Origin: Cliona cf. orientalis
Lineage: Eukaryota > Porifera > Demospongiae > Clionaida > Clionaidae
Direction of reading: 5' to 3'
Assembly (NCBI GenBank): GCA_963930775.1
Contig: OZ005700.1
Location: forward strand, 6,706,609-6,770,608
DNA length: 64,000 bases
This document shows positions 10,497-21,700 of this stretch, one piece after another. Both the position numbers and the translations under genes were made by a program. How positions within the stretch are numbered: the first letter of the stretch is position 1; each line of letters starts with the position of its first letter. Under the pieces are notes generated by a model that saw only the letters and a list, made by a program, of their open reading frames with translations, was not told where the DNA came from and did not search any database.

Positions 10497-13400
10497 CTAG
10501 ACTGCTGAAGAATCAGAAATTTCCACCAAAGCTGCAGCACTGGTGTCTGTGACCACCTCATTTTCATTGCCCTTGAATGTAACAGTTGTGTAGTCCTGTG
10601 TCACAAGCATTGGTGCACTGTACACTCCATCAGTAGTGAGGGGTTGACTCTGCATCCCGTATATGGGATTAGATACATCATGAAGAGTAGAGGAGTGGTC
10701 AGGGGATTCAGTGGATGAGAAATTAGCGTAACTTTGATATGGCTCGCCCGATTGATTAGCCTGAGAGATTCCACTCTGGTGTTGGGGAGAACCATAGAGG
10801 GGATTGGATAACACAAACTGGTCTTCTTCAGTATCCCCTCTAGATGTGTACACTTCACACTCTGCCGTAAAATGAATATTAAAGGCAGTTGTAAGTGACT
10901 TATTAAAGCTTAACTTTGCCACAGCTATTTAAGTGTCCCTGGCTCATTGACTGGGAGGGCCTAATACTGGTACTAGTGTGTATTAGTACAAAGCTATGGG
11001 ATAATGAGTGCATCATTACACAGTACTGCTCTAGTATATTATAGTACCTGCTAGATAGTATGATTGGTATCGATTTTTTCTTCGCCTGATGCAGATGCAA
11101 ATAATGACAATGATGATTGCAATTATTGTAGCTGTTAGGCCTCCAATTGCAATGGCTGGACCAATAATGACTATCCTCCTGAGCGGCTTATGTTGTGTTT
11201 GAGCTGAGTCATCTGGTTAAACAAGACGTGATTGTATCTGATGTTAGTTGATCTTAATGTGACTACTTTTAGTATACCTTGAGTTACTCCAATTTACCTT
11301 CCAGTTGTCCTTCCAGTGGCATTATTACTGATGTGCACTGATCTCCTTCAAATCCAGGATTGCAGACACACATGTGTGAGTTGACGGCATCCACACAACT
11401 GCTGTTAGCTGGACAAACTGCCATCAAGCATTCATCAATGTCCACTTCACAGGTCGACCCAGTGTAGCCTGCAGCACATTCACAGCTGTAGTTAAATGGT
11501 CCCAACGATGTACAGTTTCCAGTGTTGGCACAGGGGCTTGAATCACACAGGTTGATTTCTAAAATTAATGAAGGTCAACAATACATAATAATATTATTGT
11601 CAGAAACTGATAAGATGTTGGTTCTGCATAATAATGTTATTGTGGATCCCACCCGAAGTAGTTGGGCTCCTAATAATTAATTCTTTAACTTTCAGGTACG
11701 TAGAGATTCTACGGTTCATAGCTACGTGCATGCTTGAGTTACTTCAATTTACCTTCCAGTTGTCCTTCCAGTGGCATTGTTACTGATGTGCACTGATCTC
11801 CTTCAAATCCAGGATTGCAGACACACATGTATGAGTTGATAGCATCCACACAACTGCTGTTAGCTGGACAAACTGCCATCAAGCATTCATCAATGTCCAC
11901 TTCACAGGTCGACCCAGTGTAGCCTGCAGCACACTCACAGCTGTAGTTAAATGGTCCCAGTGATGTACAGTTTCCAGTGTTGGCACAGGGGCTTGATTCA
12001 CACGGGTTGATTTCTAAATGAAGGTCAACAATATATAGGTCAGAAACTGATAAGATGCTCAGGGTATAGCTACAATCATGCTGCATAATAATAATAATAT
12101 TATTATTGTGGATCCCGCCTGAAGTAGTTGGGCTCCTAATAATCACTTTCAGGTACATAGAGATTCTATGGTTCATAGCTACATGCAAACCTACCAGTGC
12201 TTAATTTACCTTCCAGTGGCATTGTTACTGATATGCACTGATCTCCTTCAAATCCAGGATTGCAGACACACATGTATGAGTTGACGGCATCCACACAACT
12301 GCTGTTAGCTGGACAAACTGCCATCAGGCATTCATCGATGTCCACCTCACAGGTCGACCCAGTGTAGCCTGCAGCACATTCACAGCTGTAGTTAAATGGT
12401 CCCATTGGTGTACAGTTTCCAGTGTTGGCACAGGGGCTTGAATCACACGGGTTGATTTCTAAATGAAGGTCAACAATACATATTATCAGAAACTGATAAG
12501 GTGTTCAGGGTATATACATAATAATGTTATTGTGGATCCCACCTGAAGTAGTTAATTGGGTTCCTAATAATTCTTTCACTTTCAGGTATATAGAGATTCT
12601 ACCGTGGTTCATAGCTACATGCATACCTACCAGTGCAGTTCTCTCCTACAAAGCCATGATTGCAAACACATTCGAATGAATCAACACCATCAATGCAAGT
12701 GCTGTTTCCTGGACACTCTACTCCTGCAGCTGCACAGTCATCAACAATGCCACAGTTCCTCCCACTGTAGCCAGCAAGACACCGACAAGTGTAGTCAGCA
12801 AGAAGGTCCTGAATTGAGGATGACAAGGAAGCTAATTGCAACTGGGTGGCCTCGAGCTCATGATAAACAGCAAGGAATGGTTAGCCTTCTCCCCAGGACC
12901 CATCTGCATTCCCTTGCAAATCAGTGCCATTAATATAAGCTAGCCTATAACAACATCTTGATAGCTGACAGTAGCAGGCATAAGTTATAAGACGTGCATC
13001 CCTTACTGTACAAATTGCATTGTTCTGGCAGGGATTGGGATTACACTCATTGATATCAGTCTCACAACTCTTTCCAGTGTAGCCAGGAGGGCAGTCACAA
13101 CTGTAGTCAACGAGTCCAATTGGTGTACAGGGAACATTCTGTACACAGGGTGACTGACTGCATACTGTTATTTCCAATATTCAATGAGAAACACAAAATG
13201 TCATATTATAGTCTTGGTCTAAATATTATAGTTAGACACTGTTTAGGAAGGTTTCTATGTGATTTAGAAGACCGAAGGACTCTATAATTATAGAATCCCG
13301 AGCGAAGCAAGGGTTCTATGAGAGCCCTGAGGTCTTCTAAATCACATAGAAACCGACTAAACAGTATATCTAACAGGTTTAGATCACAATAGCTTTGTAT

Positions 13401-14322
13401 TGCTAGAGCCAGAGGGCAAAACTTGTAGGTGACTATGAGATATAGAATCATAATATTATACCTGTCAGTAGCCAATCAAATTGCAGTATTTGTTACAGCT
13501 ATGATCTAATGATACTTAGTCTATCTCTGATCCAAATACCTATAGGCCTATTTTATCACGTACTGCATTGTACATGCAGTGATAAAAATAAATATCCTGT
13601 ATAGCTAACTTACTATCCCTGCAATAGTTGCTTGGATTCTCATATCCATCTCGACATTGAATTGAGCCGTCAGCACTGTTGCATGTGTAGTGTCCATTCA
13701 CATCATCATTTTGAGCCGTGCAAAATATGGCACAGTTTCTTCCATAGTAGTTGGGTTGGCAATCAATGCGGTATCGTAGACGGACACTCACTCTTTTATT
13801 TTTTCCATAATATTCTATTAGTCGCGAGTAGCCTTTGTTTGGTTCTTGGGACTGATTGATGAAGATATCATCAAGATCATCGTCGCTGTTCAGTACCCCA
13901 TCGTCGTGGTCTTTTGCTCTGATGAACAACTGGAAACCAGTCTACATGACAAGAAACGGAGTAAAACAAACGCACTGAGTCAATACTAGGTAGTACACAA
14001 ATAAAGCTACTGTATTAGGGTCTGAACCTAGACTTACAAGCCAAGCACTGGTGGATGAGATTTGTCTTGTGATCGGGAAGTTAAATTCAGGCCCATATTG
14101 TCCACTGCTTCCAAGAGAGCAGCCACTGGTCTCGCTTTGAAGCCGGAGACAGAATGTTGATAGGTAGGTCTCACAAGCAGGTGATAATTCATCAAAAATC
14201 TTTTTGCAGTTTACATGAGTTACAACATCACGCAGTTCAAATTGAAATATAAAATTGGTTGCAGCCAGCTGTGCAGAGAGAACAACTATAGAGAGAGCAA
14301 AGAAGAGGGCCCACCTATTCAT
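10497..14322 (-). CDS. Delta-like Notch ligand C (MNNL, DSL, 9 EGF, TM, tail)
   Basis: Nine coding exons on the minus strand: 14322-14038, 13941-13614, 13164-13007, 12808-12631, 12458-12210, 12013-11753, 11558-11298, 11212-11048 and 10861-10497, giving 749 residues. Start chosen at MNRWALFFALSIVVLSAQLAA, an evident signal peptide. MNNL (CETYLSTFCLR) and DSL (YYGRNCAIFC ... GHYTCN) domains are followed by three EGF repeats matching those of gene B, then three near-identical exons each encoding two EGF repeats (DIDECLMAVCPANSSC), a membrane helix (IVIIGPAIAIGGLTATIIAI) and a tail of about 140 residues with NPLYG and NPIYG. All phases match those of gene B. The ancestral acceptor of exon 3 appears lost (TTG where gene B has CAG). 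The AACAG at 13165-13169 restores the frame and is assumed here. Putative cell-surface Notch ligand. Confidence 0.85.
11298..12458 (-). repeat. Tandem exon-plus-intron triplication within Delta-like gene C
   Basis: Three units with a period of about 445-455 bases (exon right ends at 12458, 12013 and 11558), each an exon of 249-261 bases plus its intron. Exon sequences differ at only a few sites. Introns share blocks such as GGTCAACAATA, GAAACTGATAAGATG and TATTGTGGATCCC. Two of the exons carry an extra 12 bases (GGACAACTGGAA) before the donor. Confidence 0.9.
13231..13374. mobile_element. Small MITE in intron 2 of Delta-like gene C
   Basis: Inverted repeats of roughly 40 bases: the left arm reads GTTAGACACTGTTTAGGAAG, then GTTTCTATGTGATTTAGAAG. 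The right arm mirrors it with CTTCTAAATCACATAGAAAC and ends ACAGTATATCTAAC. Length is about 144 bp, non-coding, forming a strong foldback. Confidence 0.75.
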
Positions 14323-14553
14323 GACGCCTTGCTCTTGATCAGCATGATTGTGTATTGTGTATGCAAACACTTTTATGCAATTCCCGATTCGCGCAAAGAT
14401 GTTGTGAGTACGTAATAATTATGCGTTGCTATAATAATATAGTACAGTTGCGCTTTGCGCGCGCATGCTCAATATCTATCGCATCATGCATAATACGTGT
14501 GGCTGGCTCGCGAGATTATTCAAGTATCATCAGTGGTGTCAGACCTGCATTAT

Positions 14554-14886
14554 TACCCCGCGCGCATGCGCAAGGGGTAAAGTAATCGGTTTTGTCTGTC
14601 GTCTGTCGTTAGCACAAAAATCGCCAGACTCGTAAGTACAGCATATCCGTCGATATCGTCGAAAAACTAGCTTCATTATGCTTCGAATCATTTGATAAGG
14701 TCCATGAGCGTCGCAAATACTGCATATTGTTGACCACGCCTATCAACACCACCCACCATGTGCTTTGTGCTCATGCGCACAACCTGGCACAATTTGTAGG
14801 TAAAGATCGTCAACAGACTGCATGTAGCATACATGGAGTTCACATCGACGCTGCAGCGCGCGGGGTATGTGCTCTATAGAGCTCTA
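14554..14886 (+). mobile_element. Repeat with TACCCCGCGCGC ends, copy 2
   Basis: Same left end and many shared blocks as the copy at 9884, but shorter. The right end GCGCGCGGGGTATGTGCTC followed by TATAGAGCTCTAGTA matches the first copy's tail. It abuts the Hsp70 pseudogene exon 1 relic, which begins immediately after. Confidence 0.6.
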
Positions 14887-15150
14887 GTAAGTAAAGATGT
14901 TTTCCGGCGTGTCACGCGGCAAGAGCGTTGAGTCACCATTACAGAATAGCCGTTTGGCAGAGAAGCTATCGAGTCCAAGATCGCTCAGGCTGGCCTGGCA
15001 AGACATCAGGTGAGTAGGGGTAGGTAAATTATGCCAGCATAATTTTGAGCATAATACAGCGGTACTGTAGTCCACTTAATTCAAAATGAATTTTCGTCTA
15101 ATTCAATTTTTTTCAGAGGTCTTTTCACTTAATTAGAAAAATTACAGAAG

Positions 15151-15153
<3 letters not shown>

Positions 15154-15188
<35 letters not shown>
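15154..15188. repeat. Poly-C tract
   Basis: About 35 consecutive C, inside the hAT-type element. Confidence 0.9.
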
Positions 15189-15598
15189 AGAATAAATTTG
15201 ATACCCATAATATCTTTTGATGACCATTTTACTGAAAAATTACTGATAATAGACTCTCTCAAGCATAAAACCCTCGGCGCACTGCATGGCATTAGCTAGC
15301 TACATGCTTCAACAGTAGCATGCAGAAAAGGGCCGGGGCAGCTAAAGGGCTGAGGCCAGGGCGAGACAGGGATGAGGCTAATGTTATACTTACACAGCAA
15401 TGTTATTCAAGACGGTTCAACAGCTCATAGCAGCAATAACCCTAGCGTGTTGTATCACGAACTCCACACTGTGGTATCGACATCAACTCAACCTTCCTCA
15501 CTGTAGCCTAACCTCCAATTCTTGGGGCCCGACTTAGCTAGCTACATCTTACATGTAGCTTGAAGGACTAAGTGACATCGTTCTCAGTTGCTCTGTAT

Positions 15599-15687
15599 GA
15601 ATAAACGAAGATTCTTTTCGGACAACTTAACTGTTCGGCAAGTTTTACCGAACCGTTAAGTTGTCCGAAAAGAATCTTCGTTTATTC
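15599..15687. repeat. Near-perfect 38-bp-arm hairpin
   Basis: The left arm begins GAATAAACGAAGATTCTTTT and the right arm ends AAAAGAATCTTCGTTTATTC. The arms pair over about 38-40 bases around a short AT-rich loop. The flanks carry CTTGAAGGACTA on both sides (about 15560 and 15687), possibly a duplication made on insertion. It is likely a small foldback element within the hAT element. Confidence 0.8.
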
Positions 15688-17181
15688 TTGAAGGACTAGC
15701 TATGATGCAAAGCCTTGGCAAAAGAGTGAAGTACACTGAGCAATATTGTATGTTCAATATTATCGCAACTCACTTGGTTTCAAGCACTGTAATTCCATGC
15801 ATGCATACAAACCAGAGAGTCAAAGGGTACCACAAGAATACAGGCACCTAAGCCTTAGAATTGAAAAGAAGCCACGATCGTCAAAAGCTCACTGGTGGAC
15901 TGAGCGGCGGGATTGATGCAACCGCGCATGCACTGAGGGTTATAGACATACGTACCGTATATAGTGCGCAACCTATTTATACGTTAAGCCATGCTATCGC
16001 TAGCTCGGGCAAAATCAAAAAGCTTAGAATCGGCAAATGACGCCAAAACTGGCGAACAAAGGGTTTTCGGAGAAATCCACACAAATCATGAATTGGAAAC
16101 GCCATAAGGAACCTTGCAACACCGCAAACTGGCTCGCAAACGAGGTATGTAGCAGCTAGCATGGTAACTGACAGACAAGCCAACTACAGTAACCCTCGCG
16201 CATGCACCGAGGGTTAATAAATACATCAAGATACCTACAAAAGCTGCCTAGAATAAGTTCAAAAATCGATCAAAGTGCACTTTTTCCACCATTTTTTTTG
16301 TTTCTGACTCTGTGTGACCTTTGAACTTCTATTAAGTGGGTGTGGCCCTAGAATTTATCGCACGCACAATCATTAGCATTATCCTCCCCCAAACAACAGT
16401 TACTTCCGCCACCTATGTTTAGCATACAAAAGTACACATATTTATGTAAATACAGAATATCGATCACATGGAGATCACTACAATCCTCCTTGAGTATAAA
16501 ACAAGACCAATTTTATCATGACAATGACCAACTTGCTTTCTACAAATGTAATATAGTAAATATACTTGTATCAGGGTATTGACACCAACATACAGCGGAT
16601 ACAGCTTATTATTATTCCCTACACACTATTACGAGCTACATACGACAAACATGAATTCCAAATGGTCCCTTTTCTCAGCTGGTCACTAATAGTTGGTTCA
16701 ACCATAGATTATGGTTCAACTTGAGCATAGTTGGCAATGTATTGGGAATTATAGGTGCACTTCTGAGGGATTTTTTGAGCATTTGAGAATAGCATTATAG
16801 GCCAAAAATTAGCATAATTTACCTACCCCTACAGGTGAGGCAATGTCCAAGTAGCTTTTTCGCGTCATGAAGCACTAGATCAGCTATGATAAGACCTTTT
16901 ACCTGCCGCAGAGACATCGACAGACACAGCTGGAGTTTGCATCCACTACTGGACTGCCTTTCGAGGGAGAAAACCTTCATGAATTTAGATGTGAGTTAAA
17001 ATTAGACCAATGTATCTTTATTCACAACTATTTTGATTTTAATGCTGGTTAGCATCACTGTGTATGATCTGGCCATGGGAGGTGGAACTTCGATATCTCT
17101 TTGAGGTAAACGACTATGGGCATGTTATTATTGTAATAGGTATGTTATACATGTGATGTACCTGATACATAATAATGTAAT

Positions 17182-18164
17182 GAACCCTTGACCATCTCCC
17201 CAGTAGCTGCATAGTGTAATGGTGCATGTGGTAAAAGGTCGTCAATAGAATGTGTACACATCGCGCCCCAGAAATCATGGAGATGGCGTCTAAGATCGAC
17301 TCTCAACCTTGATAGCGACAAATTTCGATGCTTCAATCATAGAGACGAACTCGACAGCACAGTATTCCTTCCGAACTTCAGGTTGGTCACGCTGCTGCAG
17401 TCGCGCACGGGCCAGCCCCTTGTGACAGTGATGCGTGCTATATATAGAGCAAGGCTAGCTTTATTTATCCACGGCATTACGTAAGCCAAGAAAACACGTG
17501 AAGTTCAACCAACAGTACTTCTCAGAGAAAGTAGCGCTCAGCTTGTAATGTATTCGCTGGATACACGCGTAAGATACTCTACATATTTACTAATTTTCAA
17601 GTCCCAGAAAGGCTCCAGCGAGGCCCTGGATTTTTTCATAATTACCTCATAGGTTGCATCATAATTTCATCATAGATTACACTACAATTACCTCATAACC
17701 ACAGAAAAGTAAATTGCTACTGGGGAGATAACTATGAACAACTCAGAGACTACGTCCAGAGTCCCTCATGGATACGCCGCCATAATTTCGAACTGGGACA
17801 CATCGACAAACTGCGCATGCTCCGTATACGCGTACAATATTGGGGCGCGCGGCTTGAGCCGGTTGACCTTCACCTGCCATGTGCTCGACTGAATAGGGAA
17901 ATCCCCCCGAGTGCGAGCTCGCCAAAGAAAGCGAACCGAGAAAATCGCCATATCTCATCGATAGTCCACGATGTCTTCTACGCTAGGTTCGAATTCTGGG
18001 TCCCAACAACCTTTCATGCGCGCTAAACATTTTGAAACAGTTTCACAGGAATTACATCATAAGTTTCATCATATATTTCATCATAGGTTTCATCATCATT
18101 TCATCATAATTTCATCATAGCGAGAGCCGAATTCTTTGTTTCTAATTGGGACTCTGGACGTAAT
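17182..18164 (+). repeat. Repeat module (copy without internal insertions)
   Basis: Begins ATGAACCCTTGACCATCTCC and ends GGGACTCTGGACGTAAT. It is inserted in what was intron 6 of the Hsp70 pseudogene; the intact intron near 44178-44185 lacks it. The right 415 bases are themselves bounded by inverted words TACGTCCAGAGTCCC (about 17751) and GGGACTCTGGACGTA (about 18150). The same module recurs from 30514 and from 39286 onward, there interrupted by transposons. No plausible protein is encoded. Confidence 0.75.
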
Positions 18165-18378
18165 TATCACTGGTGATATCACTTCCTGTTTTAGCAATTG
18201 CATGCGTATTCAGCTCCTCGGAAGCAATTGGCTGCCTTAAAATCATACACTTGTAGGCAACATCACTGCAACTTTTCTCTTTCCTTAGATCAAATCAACG
18301 AATGGTGACACCTTCCTAGGTGATGAAGACTGTGACAATACCCTCGTTGCCGAGTTCAAGAGAGACATTAATAGCTGT

Positions 18379-18451
18379 GTGCATGTAGCTCAGGGGTTAG
18401 AGCATTGGTCTTGTAAACCAGGGGTCGGCAGTTCAAATCTCCCCTATATGG
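18379..18451 (+). pseudogene. Broken tRNA-Thr copy
   Basis: Matches the intronic tRNA-Thr(TGT) at 44418-44490 through the D arm, anticodon arm (CTTGTAA loop) and T arm. The acceptor stem halves (GTGCATG and CTATATG) no longer pair. It was duplicated along with the Hsp70 locus. Confidence 0.85.
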
Positions 18452-18759
18452 CAGTAAGCCGGAATCTAGCCCATGCGATTACCCGGGAGTGGGTGCTCTC
18501 CAATGGACACTATGGTGTGAGTATATGAACTTTTTGTACAGCTAGCTAATAATATACTGAACTCTTAACATTGTGCACCAGACCCTCTTTAGATTATATT
18601 ATAATATAGCTATTTACAAACACACCATCATTTAAGTCAACTACAGAAGATGATTGAACATACACCCTTTTATTTTTGCTAATTACTATAGCAAAATTAT
18701 TAATACCAATACAGATAAATCAATGGCTTTTAATACACTACTACTGGTTCAATTACTGT

Positions 18760-21700
18760 TTACTGGCTAGTAAATCCATAAACTTCATTTGGTTTCATTT
18801 CAATACTTGTGGTCCCTGAAGTCAAATAAAAAAGACAATAAATATTATTATTAGGGATTTATAAAGTGTGAACATTTTCGTTACATAGTATGCTGATAGA
18901 CTCAAGAGTATAGTAAGTGAAGTGGTATAATTACCAGAAACCCTAAAATAGCTGCTGTTTTCATTGCTTGATAAAGCTGAGAGAATACTTTGATGTACAT
19001 TACATTATCATTCATGGATGACTCGATAATAATATGCAATATGTTCATCAGTGCATCCCAGGTTAGTCTATTGAGCTAGACCCTTCCTTGCACTTGTATT
19101 GTAAATGCAAGGAAGGGTCTAGCTCAATAAGACTAATCCCAGGTATGTTAAGTTTATGCATGGGCAAGGCAATACCGAATGTGTGACTATCGTTGTGAGC
19201 TTGTCGGGGACCATGGAAGGCAGTGATGGTAAACAAACAATGCCATAATTTTCAAGTAGAACATTGTAAGTGCTCAAAATGCCTACTGTAATGCAAATTA
19301 ATGCACATGGCAGCTAGCCTAGTGGCAGACATGCAAATAATATGTATACACTAACACACACATGGTACACAAACTACACGTACCATGCATGATAGTTCTT
19401 AGCTTAACAAGGATGGGCACACACACTCTCACTTGTCTGTGTTGATAGCAGCCAAACTGTACTAGAGCATCACAGACCCTGTGTTGATAGCAGCCGAACT
19501 GTACTAGAGCACCACAGGCATGCATCACCCCATCTACATCCTAAAGCTAGCTGGAAGAGAAAAAATCCGGGCAGCCGCCGGGAATCGAGCCCAGGGCCAC
19601 TGACATAACATGTGCTGAGGATTAATAAGAGATCTAGATAAAAGCCCACTAGTCTTGCAATGCCATCTGCCACGTCCAGTGTTCATTTACCATGTGCGTG
19701 CATGTGATTTCAATTAGCAAGCATTCAGCTAGTGCTTTAATAGTGTGACACAATGTCTTCAATGCAGAGGAGTCAGATACAAAATAGCTACAACAGCAAG
19801 TATATTATTATAATATTATTTGAAAAATGTGCACCTAAAACCAGTGAGTTCCTTTTTATCAGTTTAATAGGCCATTATGACAAATTTTCCCTCCTTTGCA
19901 CATGTTTACTGGAATAGCTAGTAATTCTCCATGCAACTTGGTTCATGATATCTATGACAACCAATAGCTAATCAGGCTGAATATTTTATAATAGCCTATT
20001 AATATTACTACGTGTGTCTGTAAAATAATATTCGTTGTGTACCTTAGCAACCACATGCATGCACAAACGAATACAGGCTGTACACCACTATCATTTCATC
20101 TTCCTTTTTCAGGTATATCTATTTCAACATTACCTTGAATAATATTATAGGCAGTGGGCAAACTAACTAAGGTCTATACCCAGGCAGCCAGATGCAGTCA
20201 CCCAGCATAGTGCTCAAGGTCCGGCAGAAAAACAAAACAAAGTACAAGAAGCTAGATTCAGATCAGCTAGTTGTGCTGTGCATATAATATTATATTATAC
20301 CTCCAAGCTACCTGGTGCCCACAGAGTCCACTATGCATACCGGCCTATAGTATGTGCTTCTTTTTTCATAGAAAAACTCTGTTGAACGTTTTGTCTATTA
20401 CAATATCTCTACTCACTACTGGACTAGAATAGTCTGAAAAGCAACTTGATAGTGTCTTATGTGTGTCTTAAAATGTGTCTGTGAAAGTGATCTCACTGAA
20501 TAGTGTCTAAAAAGAGTATGAAGGTCTCCAACTAGGACTCTGAAAAGAGTCTTAAAATTATGCATGGTCTTGTGTTACTTTAAGATGTAGTCTTAAAAGA
20601 GTCTTAGCAATCTGAAAAAAGTCTGAAGTTGAAAATGGTATTTTAAGATGTAGTCTTAAGGTACCATTTAATTGCGTGGGCGTGAGCGTCAGAAAAGGCT
20701 AATTCAATTAGCGAATCGTGAAGGGGCGTGGCCGAAGAGGCCATACGAGTGCTTTTGGTCGAAGGTGGGCGTGTCCAGAATCGGCCAGGGATGATTATGC
20801 GCGTGTAATTAGCGACCGGAAGTGGCCCCTGAAGAAAAGGCCGGTAATTGCCCACATCAAAGCAAGATCAAAGCATTCTTTCTTAACTATTAACCGCAAC
20901 GACTTAATTAAACACTAAGTAGAAAAAAAAAGCAAATTTAAATAATTAAATAATTAAATAAATAAATAATTAAATAATCTAATTCATGGGGGGTTTGGGA
21001 GTACTTGGGGACATAATTTTTACATGGGCACGCAGAATGGGTCGAAACTAGAGATTTGACCTGAAAGAATTTTGATTCACGCCTTTGAATTGAAGTTACG
21101 GCCCTTTGAAGTTTTCCCATATGTTTGTACAGGGAAGCCATGCGTTTGCAATGTTTTCCGCCCACGCGCTACGTGAAAAACGGGGAATCCCCGTTAGGCG
21201 CGCGCACACAAACGTGACGACCTTTACCTGTTTTGGTCAAAATTGGAGTATAGGGTGCCTGCTTGCATTGTATGGCTCTACTAAGCATCCAGCTCAACTA
21301 TGTGGTGGTTTTGGACAATTTTTTTTTTCTGCTTAGTGTTCTGGTCTCCTTGAAAAAAAAAAAAAAAAAAAAAAAGCTTATTAGGCCTAATTAAGCGTGT
21401 GGGCGTGTTCCTGGCACTGTGTGGAGTGTGTGCGTGTGCGTTAATGCAGGTTTCATTGCTTCCGATTGGGCGTGGCTTCACGGGCCAGTGCTTGGACATC
21501 GGCGCCTGGGACTTGGCCTCGGCGATAGGTGGGCGTGTCCCGGAAGCGGTGGTGACCTTTGAACCCCGCGAGGAGGCTTTGGGGGCGTGGCAGGAGGTCA
21601 AAGGTGAGGCCATGTCTGTTAATGAGGCACTGTACGGCGGTGCGATCGAGGGGCCTGTACGGCTGGACGGAAGCTGACGATGGTTTGAAGCAGATGTGGT

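Larger units (their letters stand above)
15015..16831. mobile_element. Non-autonomous hAT-type transposon with 8-bp target duplication
   Basis: The left end TAGGGGTAGGTAAATTATGC and the right end GCATAATTTACCTACCCCTA are perfect 20-bp inverted repeats. They are flanked by the 8-bp direct repeat CAGGTGAG at 15007-15014 and 16832-16839. The intact Hsp70 gene at 42460-42468 supplies the empty site with a single CAGGTGAG. An 8-bp duplication and ends starting TAG fit the hAT superfamily. No transposase frame is seen inside. A poly-C tract and a strong hairpin lie within it. Confidence 0.92.
14887..18386 (+). pseudogene. Decayed duplicate of the mitochondrial Hsp70 gene
   Basis: Pieces collinear with the intact gene at 42354 are present in the same orientation. 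An exon 1 relic lies at about 14892-15010. The start of intron 1 is at about 16832-16960. The end of exon 5 and exon 6 are at about 16985-17110 (TCACTGTGTATGATCTGG ... GGTGGAACTTCGATATCTC). Intron 6 is at 17130-17182 and 18165-18290. The exon 7 relic is at about 18292-18376 (GGTGACACCTTCCTAGGTGA). Exons 2-4 and most of exon 5 are missing, reading frames are broken and exon 7 has substitutions (GGTGATGAAGACTGTGACAA). A hAT element and a 1-kb repeat module interrupt it. It cannot make protein. The adjacent intronic tRNA was duplicated too. Confidence 0.9.

Noticed and set aside
19560-19680. tRNA-derived SINE on the minus strand
   Set aside because: Only a box B-like GGCTCGATTCC and a T run are seen. 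No convincing box A or second copy in the window.
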